This document shows positions 9,691 through 17,863 of a DNA stretch of 51,577 nucleotides, in pieces. Source of the stretch: Sphingomonadaceae bacterium (GTDB lineage Bacteria; Pseudomonadota; Alphaproteobacteria; Sphingomonadales; Sphingomonadaceae); assembly GCA_030147805.1 (NCBI GenBank), contig JASBUR010000049.1:1-51577 (forward strand), given 5' to 3'. Both the position numbers and the translations under genes were made by a program. The first letter of the stretch is position 1, and every line of letters starts with the position of its first letter. The notes under the pieces are model-generated. The model did no database searches. It saw nothing but the letters and a program-made list of their open reading frames with translations, and had not been told where the DNA came from.

Positions 9691-11034
9691 TCACGGCTTC
9701 GGCGCGTCGACCCCGTGCAGATAGTCCACCGTCAGATGCGTCAGCGCGCGCACGCCCTGGATCAGCCCGGCCTCGTCGACGTAGAAGAACGGCGAATGAT
9801 TGGCGGCGGCGGTCTTTTCCTCGCCGGGCTTCGAAATGCCGAGGAACAGGAACAGCGACGGCGCGACGCGGCTCAGCTCGGAGAAGTCCTCGGCGCCGGT
9901 CGATTTCTGGACATTGTCGGTCCACGGCTTGGCGCCCGCGACGCGCACCAGCGTCGGGCGCATCTTGGCGGTGAGCGCGGGGTCGTTCGAGGTGACGTCG
10001 TAGATCTTGGTGACCTTGGTCTCGGCCTTGGCGCCCGAGGCTTCGGCGATCGACGCCGAGGTCTGCGCGACGCGCTTGTGCATGTCCTCGCGCATCCCCT
10101 CGTCGAAGGCGCGCAGCGTGCCCTCGAACACCACCTCGTCGGGGATGATGTTGTAGCGGACGCCGCCGTGGATCTGGCCGACCGAGACGATCGCCGGCTC
10201 CTTCGAGATGTCGAGCTGGCGGCTGACGATCGTCTGCAGCCCGTTGATGATCTGCGCCGAGGCGACGACCGGGTCGACGCCGCGCCACGGCAGCGCGCCG
10301 TGCGTCTGGCGGCCGGTGACGGTCACCGAATAGCTGTCGGCCGACGCCATCAGCGGTCCCGCGCGCCAGGCCAGCGTGCCGGTCTCCATCCCTGAGAACA
10401 CGTGCAGCCCGAAGATCGCGTCGGGCTTGGGATCGGCGAGCGCGCCCTGCTCGACCATCGCCTTGGCGCCCCAGGTCTGGCCGGTGCCGGCCTCGAAGTC
10501 GGAAGGGCCCTCCTCGGCCGGCTGGAACAGGAACACCACCTTGCCCGGCAGATCCTTCTTCATCCCGGCGAGGATCTCGGCGGTCGCCATCAGGATCGCC
10601 ATGTGCGTGTCGTGGCCGCAGGCATGCATCACCGGCACCGTCTGGCCGCGATAGGTCCCTGTCGCCTTGCTCTCGAAAGGCAGGCCCAAATTCTCCTTTA
10701 CCGGCAGCGCGTCCATGTCGGCGCGCAGCGCCACGGTCGGGCCGGGGCGGCCGCCCTCGAGCACGCCGACGACGCCGGTCTTGGCGACACCGGTGCGCAC
10801 CTTCATGCCGAGCTTCTTCAGATGGTCGGCGATGATCTTGGCGCTGCGCACCTCGGCGTTGCCGAGCTCGGGATGCTGGTGGAAGTCGCGGCGCCAGGTC
10901 AGCATCTTGGCCTCGATCGCCTGCGCCGCGGTATCGGCGGCGGCGGTCGTCGCCGCGGGCGTGGCGGCCTGCGCCGTCGCGCCGAGCGCGATGGCGAGCG
11001 AGAAAAGACCGGCGCGCGCAAGCTTGATGTTCAT
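9691..11034 (-). CDS. exported M20-family amidohydrolase (hippurate hydrolase-like)
   Basis: This 447-residue metallohydrolase has a clear signal peptide (KLARAGLFSLAIALGATAQA, cleavage near residue 24), so it works in the periplasm or outside. The peptidase M20D pattern is present: ALRADMDALPV, the metal site MHACGHDTHMA, FQPAEEG, a dimerisation domain, and a C-terminal metal histidine in AANHSPFFYVDEAG. Relatives cut N-acyl or amide bonds of amino acid conjugates; the substrate cannot be read from sequence. The ATG at 11034 follows AGGGG. It lies 56 bases downstream of the efflux outer-membrane gene on the same strand and may be partly cotranscribed. Confidence 0.85.
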   Translation of the reverse strand: MNIKLARAGLFSLAIALGATAQAATPAATTAAADTAAQAIEAKMLTWRRDFHQHPELGNAEVRSAKIIADHLKKLGMKVRTGVAKTGVVGVLEGGRPGPTVALRADMDALPVKENLGLPFESKATGTYRGQTVPVMHACGHDTHMAILMATAEILAGMKKDLPGKVVFLFQPAEEGPSDFEAGTGQTWGAKAMVEQGALADPKPDAIFGLHVFSGMETGTLAWRAGPLMASADSYSVTVTGRQTHGALPWRGVDPVVASAQIINGLQTIVSRQLDISKEPAIVSVGQIHGGVRYNIIPDEVVFEGTLRAFDEGMREDMHKRVAQTSASIAEASGAKAETKVTKIYDVTSNDPALTAKMRPTLVRVAGAKPWTDNVQKSTGAEDFSELSRVAPSLFLFLGISKPGEEKTAAANHSPFFYVDEAGLIQGVRALTHLTVDYLHGVDAPKP

Positions 11035-11090
11035 CTGTGACCCCTGACCCGAACGATGGCGCCTTCGATGGCACGCGCTCGCGGGGCGGG

Positions 11091-12545
11091 TCAATCGGGC
11101 GCGCGCAGCCCGCCGCCGAGCGCGACGTAGAGCGCGACGGCGTTCGACAGCTGCTGGCGGCGCGTCTGCACCACCACCTGCTCGGCGGCGAACAGCTCGC
11201 GCTCGGCGTCGAGGACCTCGATATAGCCGGCGACGCCGTTGCGGTAGCGCAGCGTCGCCAGTTCGGCGCGGTCGCGCTGCGCGGCGAGCGCGCGCTGCTG
11301 CGCCGCCAGCTGCTCGGCGAGGAAGCGCCGCGCCGCCAGCGCGTCGGCGACCTCGCGGAAGGCGGTCTGCACCGTGCGCTCGTAATTGGCGACCTGGAGG
11401 TCGCTGCGCACCCTGGCGAGGTCGAGATTGCCGGCGTTGCGGCCGAAGTCGAAGATCGGCACCGCGGCGTTGGCGCCGGCGGTCCAGGTGAAGCTGTCGT
11501 CGGCGAACAGCCCCGATAGCGCGGTGCTGGCGAAGCCGAGCAGCCCGGTCAGGCTGATGCGCGGGAAGAAGGCGGCGCGCGCCGCGCCGATGTTGGCGCC
11601 GGCGGCGCGCAGCTGCGCCTCGGCCGCCAGGATGTCCGGCCGGTTGTTGAGCAGATCCGACGGCAGCCCGGGCGCGATCGTCTCGGTGATGCCCTGGTCG
11701 GTCAGCGCCAGCCCGGGCGGCAGCTCGGCAGGCACCGGTCCGCCGATGAGCAGGTCGAGCGCGTTGCGGACCTGCGCCTGCTGGAGGCGAAGCGCCGCCA
11801 GTTCGGTCTGCGCCTGCGTCAGCAGCGTCTCGGTCTGGCGATAGTCGAGCGCCGAGGTGACGCCGGCGTCGAGCCGAAGGCGGGCGATCTCGAGCCCGAG
11901 CTCGCGCGCCGTCACCGTCCGCTCGGCCAGCGCGATCCGCTCGTCGATCTCGCGCAGCTGCAGATAGGCGTCGGCGACGTCGGCGATCAGTCCGATGCGG
12001 AAGGCGCGCTGCGCCTCGACGGTGGCGAGAAAGGTCTCGCGCGCCGCGTCCGACAGCGAGCGCACGCGGCCCCAGAAGTCGAGCTCGAAGGCGGCGACGC
12101 CGGCGGTCACGTCGTAGCGTTCGACGGTGGTCGCGCCGGCGGTCACGATCGGCGTGCCGGGGCCGGGGGTCGGGGTGCCGCCGGTGACGCCGCCGCTGCC
12201 GACGCGGGTGCGCGTATAGCCGCCCGACAGGTCGACGGTCGGCAGCCGGTCGGCGCGGGTGATGCGATATTGCGCGCGCGCTTCCTCGATGCGCAGCACC
12301 GCGGTGCGGAGGTCGCGGTTGTTGTCGAGCGCGCGCGCGATCAGCGCCTCGAGCCGCGGGTCGGCGAAGAAGCCCTGCCAGGCGATGTCGGTCGCCCGCG
12401 GCCCCGCCGCGGCCGGCGCGCCTTCGGCCGGGTAGGCGGGCGCGGTCGGCAGCGCGGGGCGGCGGTGGTCGGGCGCCATCGAGCAGGCGCCGAGCAGCAG
12501 CAGCGCCGCCAGCGACAGGGCGGCGGGGGGAAGCGGACTAGGCAT
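11091..12545 (-). CDS. RND efflux outer-membrane channel lipoprotein (OprM/NodT type)
   Basis: This outer-membrane factor of 484 residues is the exit duct of a tripartite drug pump. It has a lipoprotein signal with lipobox LLGAC (Cys about 21), and two repeated OEP domains rich in coiled-coil helices (for example RAQYRITRADRLPTVDLSGG and its second copy around NIGAARAAFFPRISLTG). The first eight bases overlap the end of the RND transporter gene, so the order in the operon is adaptor, transporter, channel. Confidence 0.92.
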   Translation of the reverse strand: MPSPLPPAALSLAALLLLGACSMAPDHRRPALPTAPAYPAEGAPAAAGPRATDIAWQGFFADPRLEALIARALDNNRDLRTAVLRIEEARAQYRITRADRLPTVDLSGGYTRTRVGSGGVTGGTPTPGPGTPIVTAGATTVERYDVTAGVAAFELDFWGRVRSLSDAARETFLATVEAQRAFRIGLIADVADAYLQLREIDERIALAERTVTARELGLEIARLRLDAGVTSALDYRQTETLLTQAQTELAALRLQQAQVRNALDLLIGGPVPAELPPGLALTDQGITETIAPGLPSDLLNNRPDILAAEAQLRAAGANIGAARAAFFPRISLTGLLGFASTALSGLFADDSFTWTAGANAAVPIFDFGRNAGNLDLARVRSDLQVANYERTVQTAFREVADALAARRFLAEQLAAQQRALAAQRDRAELATLRYRNGVAGYIEVLDAERELFAAEQVVVQTRRQQLSNAVALYVALGGGLRAPD

Positions 12546-15500
12546 GCGCGGTCTCCGCCGCCGCGGCGCGGCGCTGCTGGCGGCGCAGCATGAAGCTGCG
12601 CACCACGATGAAGAACACCGGCACCATGAACACGCCGATCGCGGTCGCGGTGATCATGCCGCCCATCACGCCGGTGCCGATCGCGCGGCGCCCCGAAGCG
12701 CCGGCGCCGGTGCTGATCGCCAGCGGCAGCACGCCGAGGATGAAGGCGAGCGAGGTCATGACGATCGGCCGGAAGCGCAGCCGGACGGCCTCGAGCGTCG
12801 CCTCGTAGACGTCGCGGCCCTGCGCCTCGAGTTCGGTGGCGAATTCGACGATCAGGATGGCGTTCTTCGCCGACAGGCCGATGATGGTGATGATGCCGAT
12901 GTTGAAGAACACGTCGCTCGGCATGCCGCGCAGCCACGCCGCACCGAGCGCGCCGAGCACGCCCAGCGGCACGATCAGCAGCACCGCGACCGGGATCGTC
13001 CAGCTCTCGTAGAGCGCGGCGAGCAGCAGGAAGACGATGACCAGCGACAGCGTCAGCAGCAGCGGCACCTGCCCGCCGGCCTGCTGCTCCTCGTAGGAGA
13101 TGCCCGTCCATTCATAGCCGAAGCCGGGCGGCAGCCGGTCGACGAGCGCCGCCATCGCGTCCATCGCCTCGCCGGTCGAATAGCCGGGCGCCGCCGACCC
13201 CGACAGGCTCATCGACGGATAGCCGTTGTAGCGCGACAGCTGCGGCGGCCCCGCGGTCCATTCGGCGGTGGTGAAGGTGGCGAAGGGCACCATCTGCCCG
13301 TCGCTGTTGCGCACGCGCAGCTGCAGGATGTCCTCTGGGGTCATCCGATGCTCGGCGCTCGCCTGCAGCAGCACGCGCAGCACGCGGCCCTCGCGGTTGA
13401 AGTCGTTGGCGTAGGCGGAGCCGAAGGCGATCGACAGCGTGTTGTTGATGTCGGTGATCGACAGGCCGAGCGCGCGCGCCTTGATGCGGTCGACGGTCAC
13501 GCGCACCTGCGGCGCATCCTCGAGACCCTCGGGGCGGACGCCGACCAGCGCCTTTTCCTGCGCCGCCATGCCGAGCAGCTGGTTGCGTGCCTGCAGCAGC
13601 GCCGGATAGCCCTGGCCGGTGCGGTCCTGCAGCCGCAGCGCGAAGCCGCTCGCGGTGCCGAGTTCGGGAATCGACGGGGGACTGAGCGCGAACACCATCG
13701 CGTCCTTGAACTGCATGAAGGCGCCCATCGCGCGGCCGGCGAGCGCGGCGGCGCTGTTCTCGACGCCCTTTCGCTCGTCCCATGGCTTCAGGTTGACGAA
13801 CATCATCGCCGCATTCTGGCCGCTGCCGAAGAAGCTGAAGCCGAGCACCGAGACGACCTTGTCGACCTGCGGCTGCTGCTGCCAGAATTGCTCGGCGCGC
13901 TCGACCACCGCCAGCGTGCGCTGCTGCGTCGCGCCGGCGGGGGCCTGGATGACCGCGATCGCATAGCCCTGGTCCTCGTCGGGGAGAAAGGCGGTCGGGA
14001 TCGAGCCGAACATCAGGATGACCGCGCCGACGATCGCCGCGTAGATCGCCATCCAGCGCGCGGGGCGCCGCACCATGCCGGTGACGCGACCCGAATAGCG
14101 GTCGGTGGTCCGGCCGAACCAGGTGTTGAAGCGGCCGAGGAGGCCGCGCCGCGCCGGGCCATGGCCGGGCTTGAGCAGCGTCGCGCACAGCGCCGGGGTC
14201 AGCGTCAGCGCCAGCAGCGCCGAAAAGGCGATCGACAGCGCCAGCGTCACCGAGAACTGCCGGTAGATGCCGCCCGTCGACCCCGGGAAGAAGGCCATCG
14301 GCACGAACACCGCGATCAGCACCAGCGTGATGCCGATGATCGCGCCGACGATCTGCCCCATCGCCTTGTGCGTGGCGTCGCGCGGGCTGAGCCCTTCCTC
14401 GGTCATCAGCCGCTCGACATTCTCGATCACGACGATGGCATCGTCGACGAGGATGCCGATCGCCAGCACCATGCCGAACAAGGTCAGCACGTTGATCGAG
14501 AATCCGAACAACCACAGCCCCATGCAGGCGCCGAGCAGCGCCACAGGCACGACGATCGTCGGGATGATCGTCGCGCGGAAGCTCTGCAGAAACAGGAACA
14601 TCACCGCGAACACCAGCAGCATCGCCTCGGCGAGCGTGATCATCACCTCGTTGATCGAGATGCTGACGAAGGGCGTGGTGTCGAACGGCACGTCCCAGGC
14701 GACGCCGGAGGGAAACTCCTTCGCCAGCTCGGCCATCCGCTCGCGCACCCCTTCGCCCGCCGCGAGCGCGTTGGCGCCGGTGGCGAGCTGGACCGCCATG
14801 CCGGCCATCGGCTTGCCGTTGAGCCGCGCCTGCGATTCGTAGCTCGCCGCGCCGAGCTCGACGCGGGCCACGTCGCCGAGGCGGACGGTCGATCCGTCGG
14901 GATTGGCGCGCAGGATGATCTGCGCGAACTCCTCGGGCGTGGTGAAGCGGCTCTGCGTGACGACGGTCGCGTTGATCTGCTGGTCGGGCGTCGTCGGCTG
15001 CGCGCCGATCTGGCCGCCGGTGGTCTGGCTGTTCTGCTCGCGCACCGCGGCGAGCGCCTCGGCCGACGACATGCTGAAGCTCGCCAGCCGCTCGGGGTCG
15101 AGCCAGATGCGCATCGCATAGTCGGAGCCGAACAGCTGGACGTTGCCGACGCCGGGCACCCGGCGCAGCTGGTCGACGATCCGCGAATTGGCGTAGGCGC
15201 CGAGGTCGAGCGACGAGCGCGTGCCGTCGGGCGAGGTCATCGCGAGGATCATCAGGAAGCCGGCGTTGGCCTGGCTGACCATGATTCCCTGGCGGCGGAC
15301 CTCCTCGGGCAGCCGCGCCTCGATCTGCGACAGCCGGTTCTGGACGTCGACCTGCGCGATGTCGATGTCGGTGCCGCTTTCGAAGGTCACGGTGATCGAC
15401 GCGGCGCCGTTCGAGGCCGACGACGACGCCATGTAGAGGAAGCCCTCGACCCCGTTCATCTCCTGCTCGATGATCGAGGTGACGTTCTGCTCGAGCGTCG

Positions 15501-15666
15501 CCGCGTCGGCGCCGGGGTAGGTGACGTTGATCGTAACCGACGGCGGCGCCACCGATGGATATTGCTCGATCGGCAGCGAGCGCAGCGCCAGCAGGCCGGC
15601 GAGCGCGATGCCGATGGCGATCACCCAGGCGAAGACCGGGCGATCGATGAAGAAGCGGGCGAACAT
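12538..15666 (-). CDS. RND multidrug efflux transporter, AcrB/HAE1 family
   Basis: This 1042-residue inner-membrane proton antiporter has the family's normal length and begins MFARFFIDRPVFAWVIAIG. Twelve membrane segments and two large periplasmic loops are seen. The paired aspartates of proton relay are D408 and D409 (ILVDDAIVVIENVE), matching D407/D408 of E. coli AcrB. The ATG at 15666 sits one base after the adaptor stop, and the gene end overlaps the channel gene. A longer in-frame extension upstream is Arg/Pro-rich and overlaps the adaptor gene, so it was rejected. Confidence 0.96.
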   Translation of the reverse strand: MFARFFIDRPVFAWVIAIGIALAGLLALRSLPIEQYPSVAPPSVTINVTYPGADAATLEQNVTSIIEQEMNGVEGFLYMASSSASNGAASITVTFESGTDIDIAQVDVQNRLSQIEARLPEEVRRQGIMVSQANAGFLMILAMTSPDGTRSSLDLGAYANSRIVDQLRRVPGVGNVQLFGSDYAMRIWLDPERLASFSMSSAEALAAVREQNSQTTGGQIGAQPTTPDQQINATVVTQSRFTTPEEFAQIILRANPDGSTVRLGDVARVELGAASYESQARLNGKPMAGMAVQLATGANALAAGEGVRERMAELAKEFPSGVAWDVPFDTTPFVSISINEVMITLAEAMLLVFAVMFLFLQSFRATIIPTIVVPVALLGACMGLWLFGFSINVLTLFGMVLAIGILVDDAIVVIENVERLMTEEGLSPRDATHKAMGQIVGAIIGITLVLIAVFVPMAFFPGSTGGIYRQFSVTLALSIAFSALLALTLTPALCATLLKPGHGPARRGLLGRFNTWFGRTTDRYSGRVTGMVRRPARWMAIYAAIVGAVILMFGSIPTAFLPDEDQGYAIAVIQAPAGATQQRTLAVVERAEQFWQQQPQVDKVVSVLGFSFFGSGQNAAMMFVNLKPWDERKGVENSAAALAGRAMGAFMQFKDAMVFALSPPSIPELGTASGFALRLQDRTGQGYPALLQARNQLLGMAAQEKALVGVRPEGLEDAPQVRVTVDRIKARALGLSITDINNTLSIAFGSAYANDFNREGRVLRVLLQASAEHRMTPEDILQLRVRNSDGQMVPFATFTTAEWTAGPPQLSRYNGYPSMSLSGSAAPGYSTGEAMDAMAALVDRLPPGFGYEWTGISYEEQQAGGQVPLLLTLSLVIVFLLLAALYESWTIPVAVLLIVPLGVLGALGAAWLRGMPSDVFFNIGIITIIGLSAKNAILIVEFATELEAQGRDVYEATLEAVRLRFRPIVMTSLAFILGVLPLAISTGAGASGRRAIGTGVMGGMITATAIGVFMVPVFFIVVRSFMLRRQQRRAAAAETAHA

Positions 15667-15667
15667 G

Positions 15668-16825
15668 CTAGCGCGCCTGCGCCGCCGGCGCCGGGGCCTT
15701 GGCCGCGGGACGGGCGGCACCGGCTACGGTCACCGGCGCGCCGGGCTGCAGTTTCTGAAGATTGTCGGTGATCACCCGGTCGCCCGGCTTGAGCCCGCTC
15801 TTGATCTCCCACTGGTCGCCGCGCAGTTCGCCGACCTTCACGGGGCGCGGCGCGGCCAGGCCCTTGTCATCGATCGTCATGACGCTGGCGCCATCGCTCG
15901 ACAGCCGGACGGCGCGCTGCGGGACGAGGATGCCGTCGGGCCGGACGCCCGCCTCGATGCGGGCGCGGACGAACTCGCCGGGCAGCAGGATGCGGCGCGG
16001 ATTGGGGAATTCGGCGCGCAGCGATACGGTGCCGGTCGACGGATCGACCGACTGGTCGAGGAAATCGAGCACGCCCGAGCGCTCGTAGACGCTGTCGTCC
16101 TCGAGGATCAGCGTCACGCGCGTGCGGCCGACCCCGCCCGACTGGAGCCGTCCCGACTGCATGTCGCGGCGGATCCGAAGCACCTCGGCCGAGGATTGCG
16201 AGAAATTGACGTACATCGGATCGAGCTGCTCGACCGTCGCCATCAACGTGCCCTGCGAGGCGCTGACCAGCGCCCCTTCGGTCACCTCGGCGCGGCCGGC
16301 GCGGCCGGCGATCGGCGAGGTGACGGTGGCGTAGCCGAGGTTGAGCCGCGCCTGCTCGAGCTGCGCGCGCGCCGAGCCGACGTCGGCCTCGGCCTGCGCG
16401 GCGCGCGCCACCGCGGCGTCGAATTCCTGCGCGCTGATCGCGTTGCGCTCGACCAGCGGGCGAAAGCGCTCGACGTCGCGGCGGGCGTTGGTCTGCTCGG
16501 CCTGCGCGCGGCGGAGCGCGGCCTGCGCCGCATCGGCGATGGCGCGCAGCGGTCGCGAGTCGATCTGGAACATCGGCGTGCCGGCCCGGACGTCGGTGCC
16601 TTCCTCGTAGAGTCGCCGCTCGACGATGCCGTCGACGCGGGCGCGCACCTCGGCAGTGCGCACCGCCTGCACCCGGCCGGGAAGCTCGATGACGTTGGTG
16701 ACCGGCTGCCCCGTGACGGTGATCGCCGACACCTCGACCGGCGGCATCGGCGGCGGCGCCTCGGGCTCACCGCCGCAGGCTGCCAGCAACAGCAGGGCGG
16801 GCAGGAAGGGCAGGGCGGCACGCAT
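15668..16825 (-). CDS. RND efflux periplasmic adaptor (AcrA/MexA type)
   Basis: This membrane fusion protein of 385 residues links transporter and channel. It has a lipoprotein signal with lipobox LLAAC (Cys about 16), then a Pro-rich stretch, lipoyl and hairpin domains (ELPGRVQAVRTAEVRARVDG is split around a long coiled-coil hairpin at about 90-160), a beta-barrel and a membrane-proximal domain ending AAPAAQAR. The ATG at 16825 has GAGGA upstream. It is the first gene of the pump operon and diverges from a TetR regulator. Confidence 0.94.
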   Translation of the reverse strand: MRAALPFLPALLLLAACGGEPEAPPPMPPVEVSAITVTGQPVTNVIELPGRVQAVRTAEVRARVDGIVERRLYEEGTDVRAGTPMFQIDSRPLRAIADAAQAALRRAQAEQTNARRDVERFRPLVERNAISAQEFDAAVARAAQAEADVGSARAQLEQARLNLGYATVTSPIAGRAGRAEVTEGALVSASQGTLMATVEQLDPMYVNFSQSSAEVLRIRRDMQSGRLQSGGVGRTRVTLILEDDSVYERSGVLDFLDQSVDPSTGTVSLRAEFPNPRRILLPGEFVRARIEAGVRPDGILVPQRAVRLSSDGASVMTIDDKGLAAPRPVKVGELRGDQWEIKSGLKPGDRVITDNLQKLQPGAPVTVAGAARPAAKAPAPAAQAR

Positions 16826-16919
16826 GGGGCATTCCTCGGCAAGGGGCGTCTGGATGAGCTTGTGGCGACGGCAAAAGACTCGGCGGTGAAACAAGCACCC
16901 GTCCGCTCTGGCCAGCGCC

Positions 16920-16940
16920 TGTAATGTAGGTTACACTACA
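16920..16940. promoter_or_regulatory. probable TetR operator of the efflux locus
   Basis: A 21-base imperfect palindrome, half sites TGTAATGTA and TACACTACA around GGT, lies between the divergent adaptor and TetR genes. Sixteen of 21 positions are symmetric. Its size and A/T-rich half sites fit AcrR/TetR-type operators. It starts 95 bases before the adaptor ATG and 27 before the regulator start, so one site could control both. Confidence 0.72.
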
Positions 16941-16966
16941 GGTCAATCAGGAAGAACGGACCTTGG

Positions 16967-17584
16967 GTGAGCCACGACGCAACCGGTACGCGCCGCGATA
17001 AACGCCGTCAGGCGATGTTGGACGCAGCCGGCTCGATCTTTTCGGAAAAGGGTTACGAAGCGGCCACACTGTCCGAGGTCGTGGCGCGCTCGGGCGGGTC
17101 GCTGTCGACGCTCTACGAACTGTTCGGCAACAAGGCCGGGCTGCTCGCGGCGATGGTCAGCGAGCGCTGCGAGCGCATTTCGTCGGTCATCGAGGGTGCG
17201 ACGCTCTCGGGCAAGGAGCCGGCGGCGGCGCTGCGCGAGATCGCCCGCTATCTCCTCGATCAGCTCATCGACACCGACGGCATCGCGCTGCTGCGCATCG
17301 TCATCGCCGAGGCGGGACGCCAGCCCGAGCTCGGCCAGCGCTTCTACGAGGCCGGGCCGGCCTCGGGCCGGCGCACGATGGGCCGCTACCTCGCCTCGCA
17401 GGTGAAGCGCGGCGCGCTCGACATCGACGATCCCGAGGCGGCGGGGGTCTATTTCTTCCACATGCTGCTCGGCGACCTGCAGATGCGCCTGCTCTGCGGC
17501 GTGCCCGTCGCGCGCGATCTCGATCCCGACGCGCATGTCGCGCGTACCGTCGACGCGTTCATGCGGCTCTACGCGCCGCGCTGA
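16967..17584 (+). CDS. TetR/AcrR-family repressor of the efflux operon
   Basis: This 205-residue regulator has an N-terminal helix-turn-helix (about 14-62: QAMLDAAGSIFSEKGYEAAT, then LSTLYELFGNKAGLLAAM) and an all-helical ligand domain with the AefR-like ending (YFFHMLLGDLQMRLLCG). It is divergent from an RND pump with an inverted repeat between them, the standard arrangement for a drug-sensing local repressor. The start is GTG at 16967; no ATG is available in frame at a sensible place, and the ribosome site (AGGAAG, about 12 bases away) is weak. Confidence 0.9.
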   Translation: MSHDATGTRRDKRRQAMLDAAGSIFSEKGYEAATLSEVVARSGGSLSTLYELFGNKAGLLAAMVSERCERISSVIEGATLSGKEPAAALREIARYLLDQLIDTDGIALLRIVIAEAGRQPELGQRFYEAGPASGRRTMGRYLASQVKRGALDIDDPEAAGVYFFHMLLGDLQMRLLCGVPVARDLDPDAHVARTVDAFMRLYAPR

Positions 17585-17677
17585 TTGGGCCGGCCGGCAC
17601 GGGCAGGGTTCACAAACCCGGCGTTTCGTGTTCAACTCGACGCAACGAACAGGATTCCCCTGGGGAGGGAGGATCGA

Positions 17678-17779
17678 ATGTCGAAGCTCGAGGCGCTGAT
17701 CGATACGTTGTGCGGGACGGGTGTCCTGCTCACGCCGGTCTATCTCATCTATAAGGTTTCGGTCTTTATCTTCAGTTAA
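17678..17779 (+). CDS. very small putative membrane protein, 33 aa
   Basis: An ATG at 17678 follows GGGGAGGGAGG, one of the strongest ribosome sites in the window, at good spacing. The predicted product has a short polar N-terminus (MSKLEALIDTLCGTG) and one hydrophobic stretch (VLLTPVYLIYKVSVFIF) that could span or lie in the membrane. It sits 85 bases before the SLC13 carrier on the same strand, followed by a small hairpin. I know no family for it. It could be a small membrane partner or a leader peptide. Confidence 0.45.
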   Translation: MSKLEALIDTLCGTGVLLTPVYLIYKVSVFIFS

Positions 17780-17783
17780 CGCA

Positions 17784-17800
17784 CGGCGCTTTTTGCGCCG
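17784..17800 (+). other. small hairpin after the 33-codon ORF
   Basis: CGGCGC-TTTTT-GCGCCG is a perfect six-pair stem with a five-T loop, five bases after the stop codon of the small ORF. No T-run follows the stem, so it is not a convincing intrinsic terminator. It may instead protect an mRNA end or partly separate the ORF from the carrier gene. Confidence 0.4.
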
Positions 17801-17863
17801 GCGCTTATGCTTCCATTTCCGCGGCCGCGCGTTGACGGCTGAATCACGCGGCATCGGGGGCTC

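Noticed and set aside
12544..15771. 1,075-residue plus-strand frame opposite the RND transporter
   Set aside because: The composition is dominated by Arg, His, Asp and Gln with no domain, and it is the antisense mirror of a perfectly conserved AcrB-type gene.
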